From the NCBI RefSeq assembly GCF_004123835.1, contig NZ_MZMU01000003.1, forward strand, positions 248,001-312,000: 64,000 nt of DNA. Direction: 5' to 3'. Positions 54,401 to 64,000 of this stretch are shown here, in pieces. The position numbers and the translations under genes were made by a program. The notes under the pieces are model-generated. The model was given only the letters and a program-made list of their open reading frames with translations. It did not search any database and was not told the origin of the DNA. This DNA is from Rhizobium leguminosarum. Lineage in GTDB: Bacteria; Pseudomonadota; Alphaproteobacteria; Rhizobiales; Rhizobiaceae. Position 1 is the stretch's first letter. Each line of letters begins with the position of its first letter.

Positions 54401-55816
54401 TCAGGAGGCTATCCGGGAGTCACGCTCCGGTCGAAGCTCGGGAGGAAGCACCAGGTCCCGCAAAAAGTTCTCGCACCAAAGTGAGACGTCGTGGGTTAGC
54501 AGATGCTCCATCATCATGCTCCAGCGGTCGCGGCGCTCCTCCAGCGACATGGCAAGACCCCTGGCGAGGGCATTGGCAGTGCCTTCGACATCGTAAGGAT
54601 TGACCAGCAGCGCGCCCTTCAACTCTCGGGCCGCGCCGGCGAAGCGCGATAGCACCAATACGCCCGGGCGATCGGGATCTTGAGCGGCGACATATTCCTT
54701 GGCGACGAGGTTCATGCCGTCGCGCAACGGCGTGACCAGCCCGATCGTCGCCAGCCGGTAGAGGCCGGCAAGCACGTTGCGGCTGATCGATCGGTTGACA
54801 TAGCGGATCGGCACCCAGTCGACCGTTCCGATGGCACCGTTCACGCGGCCTGCCTGTTCGGCGACCATCTTCTGCATATGTTCGTATTCGGGAACTTCCG
54901 ATCGCGACTTCGGCGTGACCTGCAGATAGGTGACCTTGTTCTGGTAGCCAGGATTGCTGGTGAGGAAGCGTTCGAACGCTTCCAGCCGCTGAATGATGCC
55001 CTTCGAATAATCGAGGCGGTCGACCCCGATGATCATGTCCCGGCCTTCAATGCTGCGCCGGGTCTTCTGTACCATGATATTGTTTGCGGCCTTCTCGGCG
55101 AACTCGGCGAAACCCGCGGTCTCGATCCCGATCGGATAGGCACCGGCCTTGAATACCCGCCCATGGGAATCGAACAATCCATTTCCAAGGTCGTCGCCAA
55201 TTCCCTCCCGGCGCAGATAACCGGCAAAGTTCTGGAGATCGTAGTCGGTCTGGAAGCCGACGAGATCGTAATGCGAGAGCCCGCGCATGATTTCTTCATG
55301 AACGGGCATCGTGACCAGAATGTCGGCCGGCGGCCATGGAATGTGCAGGAAGAAGCCGATCCGGTTCTTCAGCCCCATCTGGCGCAGTTCAGCCGCCAGC
55401 GGAATGAGGTGGTAATCATGAACCCATATGGTGTCGTCCGGCTCGATCATCGGCGCCAGCCGGTGAGCTAAGAAGCGGTTGACGCGGAAATAGCCGGCCA
55501 TTTCCTTTCGGCCATATTCGGCGAGGTCCAGTCGATAATGGCAGATGGGCCAGAGAACGCGGTTCGCGAAGCCGCGATAATACTCCTCGACGTCGGTGTC
55601 GGTGAGATCGGTCAGTGCGTAGGTGATGTTGCCCTTCTGCAGCTGCGACAGCGGGCCAGGTTCCCTGTCCCCGCTCGATTCTCCCGACCATCCCATCCAA
55701 ATGCCGCCACGCTCCTGCAGGGCTGCCTGCAACGCGACGGCTAGGCCGCCGGCAGCGGCGCTCCCATCTTTGGCGGGCATGGGAACACGATTTGAAACGA
55801 CGATAAGACGGCTCAT
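54401..55816 (-). CDS. otsA: alpha,alpha-trehalose-phosphate synthase
   Basis: 471 residues. UDP-glucose + glucose-6-phosphate to trehalose-6-phosphate. IVVSNRVPMPAKDG, WVHDYHLIPLAAELRQMG, GVDRLDYSKGIIQRLEAFER, and TPLRDGMNLVAKEYVAAQ are the OtsA hallmarks. No otsB adjacent in the window. Supports osmotic and desiccation tolerance in rhizobia. Confidence 0.96.
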   Translation of the reverse strand: MSRLIVVSNRVPMPAKDGSAAAGGLAVALQAALQERGGIWMGWSGESSGDREPGPLSQLQKGNITYALTDLTDTDVEEYYRGFANRVLWPICHYRLDLAEYGRKEMAGYFRVNRFLAHRLAPMIEPDDTIWVHDYHLIPLAAELRQMGLKNRIGFFLHIPWPPADILVTMPVHEEIMRGLSHYDLVGFQTDYDLQNFAGYLRREGIGDDLGNGLFDSHGRVFKAGAYPIGIETAGFAEFAEKAANNIMVQKTRRSIEGRDMIIGVDRLDYSKGIIQRLEAFERFLTSNPGYQNKVTYLQVTPKSRSEVPEYEHMQKMVAEQAGRVNGAIGTVDWVPIRYVNRSISRNVLAGLYRLATIGLVTPLRDGMNLVAKEYVAAQDPDRPGVLVLSRFAGAARELKGALLVNPYDVEGTANALARGLAMSLEERRDRWSMMMEHLLTHDVSLWCENFLRDLVLPPELRPERDSRIAS

Positions 55817-56513
55817 GAGCTTCCTTTAAAGAAGATGGGACATGAAAACGCTGCGTGACGAGCGTCTTGAGACATCTCCTGAACTTGGCAGGGACCATGC
55901 AGTAAAGGCGCCGACATCGACAGAGCCGACCCGGACGCGAGCGGCCCGGTGCAGATGCCAACAAGAACAACGAACGGAGCATTTCCGCACAGATTTTGCT
56001 TGAATCTAGGGCGATTCCAACGAATTGAAAGAATTCATTCTACAATTTTTGATTAGAAGAACGTTCGATCCGGTTTCGTACCGCAGGCCTTTCTTCATCG
56101 ATGCCTTCTGGCAGATGCGGCCAGCACTCCGCGAGCCACGGGTCCGACCCATCCCTCAGACCCTAATAAAAGGGTGAAGGGATATCCCGCAGCCTCTCGA
56201 TTCCCTCTTCTCCCCAGCGGGGAGAAGGTGCCCGTAGGGCGGATGAGGGGGCCGGCGAAGCCGGTCTTTACAACGTCTATACGGGCTTCGACCGCGCTGG
56301 CATCGTCTCGACCGTGTTTAGGGCGCCGGCAGGATAGGATATGAGGTGAAGGATGTGCCGCGCGGCCCCCTCATCCGCCTGCCGGCACCTTCTCCCCGAG
56401 GGGAGAAGAGCACATGCCGCAACCTCTCCGTTCCTCACTCACCTCTCGCAGGGCACATCCCCTCTCCCCGTCAGAACGGGCAGAGGGTTATGGTGATTGG
56501 CAATCTCGAGCGC
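55817..56513. repeat. 700-bp gap: RIME copies and a desaturase gene fragment
   Basis: 56086-56118 is a 33-base exact copy of 53745-53777 inside the desaturase gene. RIME units lie at 56192-56268 and 56360-56495. The otsA promoter is probably at 55820-56040. No intact gene. Confidence 0.8.
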
Positions 56514-58139
<1,626 letters not shown>

Positions 58140-58221
58140 GGGAGGCTCCTTTGGAGGCGGAAAGGTTGCGGAAACTATTCGCTTTCTCACCCGCAAATCA
58201 AGTTCAGCCACCTGCCGAAAT

Positions 58222-58252
58222 AGAAAAAAGCCACCCGCGACAAGCGGATGGC
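58222..58252 (-). terminator. rho-independent terminator of fadD
   Basis: On the minus strand GCCATCCGC-TTGTC-GCGGGTGGC is followed by TTTTTT, 68 bases after the fadD stop. Confidence 0.8.
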
Positions 58253-58256
58253 CCTG

Positions 58257-58299
58257 AGAGCCTTTCCCGGTCAGCTTCAATCTGACCAGGAAAGGCTCT
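58257..58299. repeat. small palindrome between fadD and pgi
   Basis: AGAGCCTTTCC-CGGTCAG...CTGACC-AGGAAAGGCTCT; a short intergenic palindrome typical of rhizobial chromosomes. Confidence 0.7.
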
Positions 58300-58319
58300 A
58301 ATTCATCAGATCGTCAAAT

Positions 58320-60020
58320 TCAGCTGCGCAGGTCCTTGCGCAGGATCTTGCCGACCGGCGACTTCGGCAGCTCGGTGCGGAATTCGATGAAGCGCGGGCG
58401 TTTGTAGTTGGTGAGGTTGGCGATGCAATGGGCTTTCACCTCGGCTTCCGTCAGGTTCGGATCCTTCCTGACCACGAAGAGCTTCACCGCCTCGCCCGAA
58501 TGCCCATCCGGCACGCCTATGGCTGCGGCCTCGAGGATGCCGGCATGCATGGCGGCGACTTCCTCGATCTCGTTCGGATAGACGTTGAAGCCGGAGACAA
58601 GGATCATGTCCTTCTTGCGGTCGACGATCTTGGTATAGCCGCGTTCGTCCATGAAGCCCATGTCGCCCGAGCGGAAGTAGCCGTCGTCAGTCATCACCCG
58701 CGCCGTCTCTTCCGGTTTCTGCCAGTAGCCGGCCATCACCTGCGGCCCGCGGATGCAGATCTCGCCGACCTGGCCGAGCGGCAGCGAATTGCCCTCCTCG
58801 TCGCGGATATCGAGGTCGGTGGAGGGAAGCGGCAGGCCGATCGTGCCGGTGAACTCAGGCGAATCGAAGCGGTTGGCGGTGGCGACAGGCGATGTCTCGG
58901 AAAGGCCGTAGCCCTCTGTCACTGCCGTGCCTGTCATCTTCAGCCAGCGGTCGGCGACCGGGCGCTGAACGGCCATGCCGCCGCCGAGCGACATGATCAG
59001 CGAGGAGAAATCGAGCTTGGCGAAATCGGCATTGTTCATCAGCGCATTGAACAGCGTGTTGAGGCCGGGGAAGATATGCACCTTCGATTTTTCGAATTCC
59101 TTGACGAGACCGGGAATGTCGCGCGGATTGGCGATCAGGATATTGTGGGCGCCATGTGACATGCCCATCAGCGAATTCACCGTCAGCGCGAAGATGTGGT
59201 AGAGCGGCAGGGCGCAGAGGAAATTCAGCACCTCCGGCTCCTTCTTGCGCTCGAAGGCCGATCGCAGCCAGAGCGACAGCTGTAGCTTGTTGGCGAGCAG
59301 GTTTTCATGCGTCAGCACCGCGCCCTTGGCAACGCCCGTCGTGCCGCCGGTATATTGCAGGAAGGCGATATCGCCGCCTGTCAGCGTGACCGGCTGGAGC
59401 TTTTTTCCCGCACCCTCGCGCAGCACCTGCCCGAAGCTCTTGTGTTGAGGGATCGACCAGGAGGGAACGAGCTTCTTCACCTTGCGCACGACGAAATTGA
59501 CGATCAGCCCCTTCGGCCCCAGCATTTCTCCGAGCGAGGTGACGACGACATGGCGCAGATCGGTCTTGTTGAGGACCTGCTCCACCGTACGGGCAAAATT
59601 CTCCAGCACGAAGATCGCCTTGGCGCCGGAATCCTTCAACTGATGTTCGAGTTCGCGCGGCGTATAGAGCGGGTTGACGTTCACCACCACGAGGCCGGCG
59701 CGCAGGATGGCATAGGTTGCGATCGGGTTCTGCAGCACGTTCGGCATCATCACGGCGACGCGGTCACCCTTTTGAAGACCGGTGCTTTGCAGCCAGGCGG
59801 CGACCTTGCGCGTCTGGCTCTCCAACTCGCGGTAGCGCATCGCCTTGCCCATGCTGGAAAACACCGTCCGCTCGGCGTAACGGGCGCAGGATTTTTCCAG
59901 CAGTTCGGTAAGCGAGGCATATTCCAGCGGCGGGAGTTCCGCCGGAACGACATCGGGATAGCTGGCAAGCCAGGGTTTGTCGGGCTTTGCTCCGTTCGGA
60001 TGGACGGAAATGCTGTTCAT
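58320..60020 (-). CDS. fadD: long-chain fatty-acid-CoA ligase
   Basis: 566 residues. AMP-forming acyl-CoA synthetase: LQYTGGTTGVAKGAVLTHEN (P-loop), TEGYGLSETSPVA, DGYFRSGDMGFMDERGYTKI, DRKKDMILVSGFNVYPNEIE and the C-terminal Lys in KSPVGKILRKDLR. Membrane associated; activates fatty acids for degradation. In S. meliloti the fadD at this position also affects swarming. GGGAGAGAGGATAC precedes the ATG. Confidence 0.94.
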   Translation of the reverse strand: MNSISVHPNGAKPDKPWLASYPDVVPAELPPLEYASLTELLEKSCARYAERTVFSSMGKAMRYRELESQTRKVAAWLQSTGLQKGDRVAVMMPNVLQNPIATYAILRAGLVVVNVNPLYTPRELEHQLKDSGAKAIFVLENFARTVEQVLNKTDLRHVVVTSLGEMLGPKGLIVNFVVRKVKKLVPSWSIPQHKSFGQVLREGAGKKLQPVTLTGGDIAFLQYTGGTTGVAKGAVLTHENLLANKLQLSLWLRSAFERKKEPEVLNFLCALPLYHIFALTVNSLMGMSHGAHNILIANPRDIPGLVKEFEKSKVHIFPGLNTLFNALMNNADFAKLDFSSLIMSLGGGMAVQRPVADRWLKMTGTAVTEGYGLSETSPVATANRFDSPEFTGTIGLPLPSTDLDIRDEEGNSLPLGQVGEICIRGPQVMAGYWQKPEETARVMTDDGYFRSGDMGFMDERGYTKIVDRKKDMILVSGFNVYPNEIEEVAAMHAGILEAAAIGVPDGHSGEAVKLFVVRKDPNLTEAEVKAHCIANLTNYKRPRFIEFRTELPKSPVGKILRKDLRS

Positions 60021-60282
60021 CGTATCCTCTCTCCCTTGCGGCTGCCGCGCCGGCCGAGCCGGTAATCGGCTGGCCCGCAATTGACTGGAAGAGTCCTCCA
60101 TCTTCCAGTCCGGCAGCTTATGCCATTGCCTGAACGGTTCAAGCCGAATGAAGCTATACTAACCTTGACGTAAACGTCAACGTTCGCCCATCGCGAGATC
60201 GTGGGAAGGATGGGAACTTTGAGTCCGCCATCACGTTGATCTTGCATACCCATCATGAGGAAACACCAAAAGGAGGTGCACC

Positions 60283-60675
60283 ATGTTGAACCAGGATACT
60301 GACGCCACCCGCCGTGACCCGGATGTCAAGAGCACACAGTCGCTGATCGCCAGCGACCGCGTCGAAGGCACCCGTGTCTATGGGGCCGATGGCAAGCATA
60401 TCGGCTCGATCGAACGCTTGATCATCGGAAAGCTCGACGGCCGTGTTGCCTATGCCGTACTGAGCTTCGGCGGTTTCCTTGGCATCGGTCACGACCACTA
60501 TCCGCTTCCCTGGGAAAAGCTGAACTACGACACCCAGCTGGATGGCTATCGCATCGACCTGACCAAGGAGCAGATCGAAGGCGCCCCGAGCTATTCGGAC
60601 GATGACGACACCTGGTACAACGACAATGGCCGCCGGGTCTATGATTACTACGGCGTGCCGCCCTACTGGATGTAA
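60283..60675 (+). CDS. PRC-barrel domain protein
   Basis: 130 residues. LIASDRVEGTRVYGADGKHI, IERLIIGKLDGRVAYAVLSF and LPWEKLNYDTQLDGYRIDLT give one PRC-barrel domain; a Tyr/Asp-rich C-terminus ends YYGVPPYWM. Such proteins are often stress-related. AAAAGGAGGTGCACC is a near-ideal ribosome site. Confidence 0.85.
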   Translation: MLNQDTDATRRDPDVKSTQSLIASDRVEGTRVYGADGKHIGSIERLIIGKLDGRVAYAVLSFGGFLGIGHDHYPLPWEKLNYDTQLDGYRIDLTKEQIEGAPSYSDDDDTWYNDNGRRVYDYYGVPPYWM

Positions 60676-60698
60676 CGTCGTCCGATAGGCCGAGCTGG

Positions 60699-60726
60699 AA
60701 GGGCCCCGCAGATGCGGGGCCTTTTT
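60699..60726 (+). terminator. rho-independent terminator
   Basis: GGCCCCGCA-GA-TGCGGGGCC followed by TTTTTA, 23 bases after the PRC-barrel gene. Confidence 0.9.
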
Positions 60727-60832
60727 AGTGTTTGGCGACGGGCCTTGTCTTTCTACTGCATCCTCTGGCTTGTCCGCCTACCGGGGAGGCGAGGATGTGT
60801 TACAAGGCGTGCGAGGAACGGAGAGGCCACGG

Positions 60833-61075
60833 CATCTCCTCCTCTCCCCTCGGGGAGAAGGTGCCGGCAGGCGGATGAGGGGGCTGCACGGCACATCCTC
60901 CGGTAATCACCTATCCCACCAACGCCGACGGCAAGCGCGCGGTCGAGACGATCTGGTGGGATCGAACCCCGCAGGGACGTTGTTGGAAGACCGGCTTCGC
61001 CGGCCCCCTCATCCGCCCTACGGGCACCTTCTCCCCGCTGGGGAGAAGAGGGAGTCGAGACGTTGCGGCATATCC
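60833..61075. repeat. RIME units
   Basis: 60833-60890 (CTCCCCTCGGGGAGAAGGTG) and 60988-61075 (CTTCTCCCCGCTGGGGAGAA) in inverted orientation. The gap 60676-61119 has no gene. Confidence 0.85.
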
Positions 61076-61119
61076 CTTTGCACCGTTTATGGGTCCGAAA
61101 GGCAGCGCAGCGATACCAT

Positions 61120-63573
61120 TTACCGTCCGACAACAAGATCGTTGGCCGATCGCAGCACGGTGCCAATGGTAATGTCATCGGCCACGATCGCCTTTGCCGT
61201 CTTGACCACAAAGACATGGCTCTCTCCCGGCAGCAGCGTCACCAGCATCGAATCGACAACGGCATCCGGATCCAGCCGATCGGCCATCAGGCAGAGATCC
61301 TTGAGGAAATTTTGCGCCGTCACCTTGACCCCATACCCGCCCTCGATGCTGGTGACATCGACCGCAAGCCGCGGTGCCGGCAAGGCAAGCTCGATATCCT
61401 CGACGAAATAGTGGAAGGCGCGCCGGTCGAGCATCTGCACGACGATGAGCTCGTTCTTCGGTAAGTCGGGAGTGACGATATCCTCGGGCAGCGGAAATTC
61501 CTTTGCCTCGAAGCGGTCGCAGAGCAGGCGCCAGAATTCGAATTCGGCAAGCACGGTGCCGTCGAGCTTCATGCGTTTGCCGCTGATCTTCGCCCGCCAG
61601 AACAGGGTTCGTTCATTGACGGCGATGGCGGCAAGCCCGCCGCCGCGCGGCTGGATGGTCAGCAGGCGCGGATCATAGGCTGCCTTCAGCGCATACCAGA
61701 GCGGCTTGCGGCGTCCGGCCGAATCAAGCGCTGCCCATGAGGTCACCGGCCAACAATCGTTGAACTGCCAGACCACCGCACCCTTGCAGATATCGCGATG
61801 CGAGCGCATGTGCTCGACGCCGAAGCGGATGGCGCGCGCCTGGTTGAGCTGGGTCGCGAAGTGCCAGTCGTTCATTGTCCGCGGCTCTGGGAGATGGCCG
61901 GACAGGCCGCGGATCAGCTTGTCATTGCCCTCAGTCGCCTTCTGATGGTGGAAGACGCCGTTCGATTGCGGCGTCAGCGGCGCGTCGTGCACGCTTTCTT
62001 CGATCGTTGCCCAGGCCGAAGGCGCCTGCCAGCCGAATTCGGAGCAGAAGCGCGGGATATAGTTGCGGTAGACCTCGTAGCCGGCATCGTTCCACACGTC
62101 CCAGATATGTTTGCAGCCATGGCCGTCGGCATTGGGTTCGATCTCCATCGAGCCGGAATAGGGACTACCGGGATAATAGGGCCGGTCCGGATCAAGTTCG
62201 GCGCAGAGTTTCGGCAGCAGGTCGAGATAGTAGCCGAGCCCCCAGCTTTCGCCCGCCTTGATGATCGGCCGCCAGCCCCATTCGTCGAAACCCCAGATAT
62301 TCTCGTTATTGCCGTTCCAGAGGACCAGCGAAGCATGCGGCATCAGCCGCACGACATTGTCGCGCACCTCCGCCTCGACCTCGCTTCTGAGCGGCTCCTC
62401 CTCCGGATAGGCGGCGCAGGCAAAGAGGAAATCCTGCCAGACCAGCATGCCGGCGCGGTCGCAGGCCTCATAGAATTCGTCGGCCTCGAAAATGCCGCCG
62501 CCCCAGACGCGCAGCATGTGAATATTGGCGGCCTTTGCTTCCTCGATCCGCGCGGCGTAGCGCTCGGCCGTCACCCGCGGGGGGAAACAATCGTCCGGAA
62601 TCCAGTTCGCCCCGCAGATGAACAGCGGTACGTCGTTGATGACGAAGGTGAAGGCCGAGCCGTGGTCGTCGGCTGCGGTATCGAGCCGCAGCGAGCGGAA
62701 ACCGAGTTCGCGCTGATAACTGTCGAGCACATCGTCGCTGATCTCGTCGACCAGCCTCAGCGTCAGCGGATAGAGCGGCTGTGCGCCGAGATGGTGCGGC
62801 CACCAGAGCTGCGGCGAGGGCACGGCAAGCTCGAAGGCCACCGCTTCTTCGCCGGCGGCGATCGCCACTGTCTTGGTCACGCCGCCGATTTCGGCGACGA
62901 GCCTCAACGGCGTCTTGTCGCCCTGCCGCGCCAGCCTGGCATGCACTTTTACCAGCCCGTCGCCGCCGGCAAGTATTGCCGACACCCGTGTTTCGGCAAG
63001 CCGCGCCCGATCCCAGCTTTCCAGCCGCACGGGCTTCCAGACGCCCGCCGTCACCAGCGTCGGCCCCCAGTCCCAGCCGAAATTGCAGGCCATCTTGCGC
63101 ATCAGATTGCCCGGTCCCGGATAGTTGTTGGGACGGTAGCCATAATGTTTTTCCATCTCCGCGCCATAGGCGTAAGCCGAGCGGAAGGTGACCGTGAGTT
63201 CGTTCGCGCCGGACTTCAGCAGTGGGGAAACGTCGAAACGATAGGTGCGGTGCATGTTGAAGGTGCGGCCGATCTCTTCGCCGTTGAGAGAGATCACCGC
63301 GATCGTATCGAACCCGTCGAAGACCAGTTCCTGCACCCTGCCATCACCAGGCATCGCCTCGAAGCTGCAGCGATAGGTCCAGTCGGTCTTGCCGATCCAG
63401 TCATTGGTGATCTCATTGACGTCGATATAGGGATCGGGGATCAGCCGGTTGGCGAGAAGGTCGAGATGCACGCAGCCCGGCACCGTCGCGGGTATCGCAG
63501 CCGGCATGCTAAGCCTTGCTGTATCGTTACAGGAGAGTGTCCAGCCGGAGTTGAGCGCAGTCTTTTCGATCAT
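61120..63573 (-). CDS. beta-mannosidase (GH2)
   Basis: 817 residues. N-terminal sugar-binding jelly roll (PGDGRVQELVFDGFDTIAVI), immunoglobulin-like domain, then a TIM barrel with the acid/base Glu in VLWNGNNENIWGF and the nucleophile Glu in RFCSEFGWQ. Hydrolyses terminal beta-mannose. Cytoplasmic by lack of a signal peptide. AGGAGCCCGCC precedes the ATG at 63573. Confidence 0.92.
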   Translation of the reverse strand: MIEKTALNSGWTLSCNDTARLSMPAAIPATVPGCVHLDLLANRLIPDPYIDVNEITNDWIGKTDWTYRCSFEAMPGDGRVQELVFDGFDTIAVISLNGEEIGRTFNMHRTYRFDVSPLLKSGANELTVTFRSAYAYGAEMEKHYGYRPNNYPGPGNLMRKMACNFGWDWGPTLVTAGVWKPVRLESWDRARLAETRVSAILAGGDGLVKVHARLARQGDKTPLRLVAEIGGVTKTVAIAAGEEAVAFELAVPSPQLWWPHHLGAQPLYPLTLRLVDEISDDVLDSYQRELGFRSLRLDTAADDHGSAFTFVINDVPLFICGANWIPDDCFPPRVTAERYAARIEEAKAANIHMLRVWGGGIFEADEFYEACDRAGMLVWQDFLFACAAYPEEEPLRSEVEAEVRDNVVRLMPHASLVLWNGNNENIWGFDEWGWRPIIKAGESWGLGYYLDLLPKLCAELDPDRPYYPGSPYSGSMEIEPNADGHGCKHIWDVWNDAGYEVYRNYIPRFCSEFGWQAPSAWATIEESVHDAPLTPQSNGVFHHQKATEGNDKLIRGLSGHLPEPRTMNDWHFATQLNQARAIRFGVEHMRSHRDICKGAVVWQFNDCWPVTSWAALDSAGRRKPLWYALKAAYDPRLLTIQPRGGGLAAIAVNERTLFWRAKISGKRMKLDGTVLAEFEFWRLLCDRFEAKEFPLPEDIVTPDLPKNELIVVQMLDRRAFHYFVEDIELALPAPRLAVDVTSIEGGYGVKVTAQNFLKDLCLMADRLDPDAVVDSMLVTLLPGESHVFVVKTAKAIVADDITIGTVLRSANDLVVGR

Positions 63574-63654
63574 GGCGGGCTCCTGATGCATGCCGCTTGA
63601 AGCTGTGGGATTATCTGTGGTTTGGAACGGATCGGTGGTTCGGCGTCAGATGCC

Positions 63655-64000
63655 TCAGAGAAACCGGCCGTGGCGCTGCAGCACCTCGATCTTGTAGCCA
63701 TCGGGATCGCTGATGAAGAAGAACAGGCCGAAGAGCTTGCCGTCGCGGTTGAGCTCCACCAGTTCACCGGGCTTGAGCCCAAGCTTCGACAGCCGCTCTC
63801 GCTCGACCGCCACCTCCTCGACCGAGACGGCAAGATGGCCATAGGCATTGCCGAGGTCATAGGGCGCGGTCCGACCCTTGTTGACGGTCAGTTCCAGCTC
63901 GAAGCCGGTCTCGGCACTGCTCATATAGATCAATGTGAAGGTTTCGAAATCGACGCGGTCGGCGACCGAAAGGCCGAAGGCCCTCTCGTAGAATTCAACG
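63655..64000 (-). CDS. gloA: lactoylglutathione lyase (glyoxalase I), start outside window
   Basis: The last 114 residues are visible. VEFYERAFGLSVADRVDFET, ELELTVNKGRTAPYDLGNAY, GHLAVSVEEV and DPDGYKIEVLQRHGRF match glyoxalase I: metal ligands His (GHLAV) and Glu (KIEVLQ). Converts the methylglyoxal-glutathione adduct to lactoylglutathione. Confidence 0.88.
   Translation of the reverse strand, partial: VEFYERAFGLSVADRVDFETFTLIYMSSAETGFELELTVNKGRTAPYDLGNAYGHLAVSVEEVAVERERLSKLGLKPGELVELNRDGKLFGLFFFISDPDGYKIEVLQRHGRFL

Noticed and set aside
61798-63600. 600-residue plus-strand open frame
   Set aside because: Shadow of the beta-mannosidase gene; no domain pattern.

Overview
The window is high-GC alphaproteobacterial chromosome from a Rhizobium of the leguminosarum/etli type. 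Evidence: the block frcR-frcB-frcC-frcA-frcK-pyrC...pyrE-frk...pgi-fadD is in the order I recall for Sinorhizobium meliloti; there are BA14K-type, DUF982, ROK, HxlR and PmtA-like proteins, an alpha-r14 (NfeR1-like) small RNA, and many rhizobial intergenic palindromes of the RIME class. Gene calls rest on reading motifs and gene order only; no database search was run.

Left part (1-16.6 kb) is mostly accessory. It starts with the 3' part of a chemoreceptor and a sensor kinase, then tRNA-Arg(ACG). The last 18 bases of this tRNA plus one downstream base recur (18 of 19 identical) at 6706-6724. The 2.8 kb between holds a recombinase remnant and a class III adenylate cyclase with TolB-like and TPR parts, so it looks like a decayed tRNA-integrated island. 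Next comes a winged-helix/TolB-like/TPR regulator with a 72-residue protein directly downstream, then DUF982, small membrane and zinc-ribbon proteins, a secreted protein with a SecD-like C-terminal head domain, a winged-helix-like protein whose gene carries palindromes, a methyltransferase and small secreted proteins.

Middle part (16.7-38.3 kb): a PmtA-like methyltransferase with a TetR regulator, an aldo/keto reductase, the NfeR1-like sRNA, a DUF900 lipoprotein, and a three-gene cluster for hydroxyproline or D-amino acid catabolism. The next segment is scrambled. A 3.46 kb insert (DUF2231, AI-2E transporter, transglutaminase-like protein, small ORF) lies between fragments of a TetR gene and an SDR gene, and the end of the racemase gene plus its downstream repeat is duplicated 4.17 kb away. 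This is best read as a tandem duplication whose first copy was gutted by an insertion. Then follow TetR/SDR, SDR/YCII/HxlR, a GGDEF-EAL protein, an OmpR-type/TolB-like/TPR regulator, a cupin and a frameshifted RidA-family pseudogene.

Right part (38.4-64 kb) is largely conserved backbone. It has fructose uptake (frcR with an overlapping RbsD/FucU mutarotase gene, divergent frcBCAK), pyrimidine synthesis (pyrC, pyrE), fructokinase, trehalose-6-phosphate synthase, glucose-6-phosphate isomerase, long-chain acyl-CoA synthetase, beta-mannosidase and glyoxalase I. Smaller regulated modules sit between: TetR with NmrA/DUF1772, and ArsR with a fatty acid desaturase. Fructose brought in by FrcBCA would be phosphorylated by Frk and enter hexose-phosphate metabolism through Pgi, with OtsA drawing on glucose-6-phosphate.

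The most interesting items are the tRNA-Arg mini-island, three regulators sharing a TolB-like/TPR sensor body on different output heads, the regulator plus 72-residue protein pair, the SecD-head secreted protein, the palindromes embedded in the 13568 gene, and the duplication/insertion scar at 24.1-29.8 kb.
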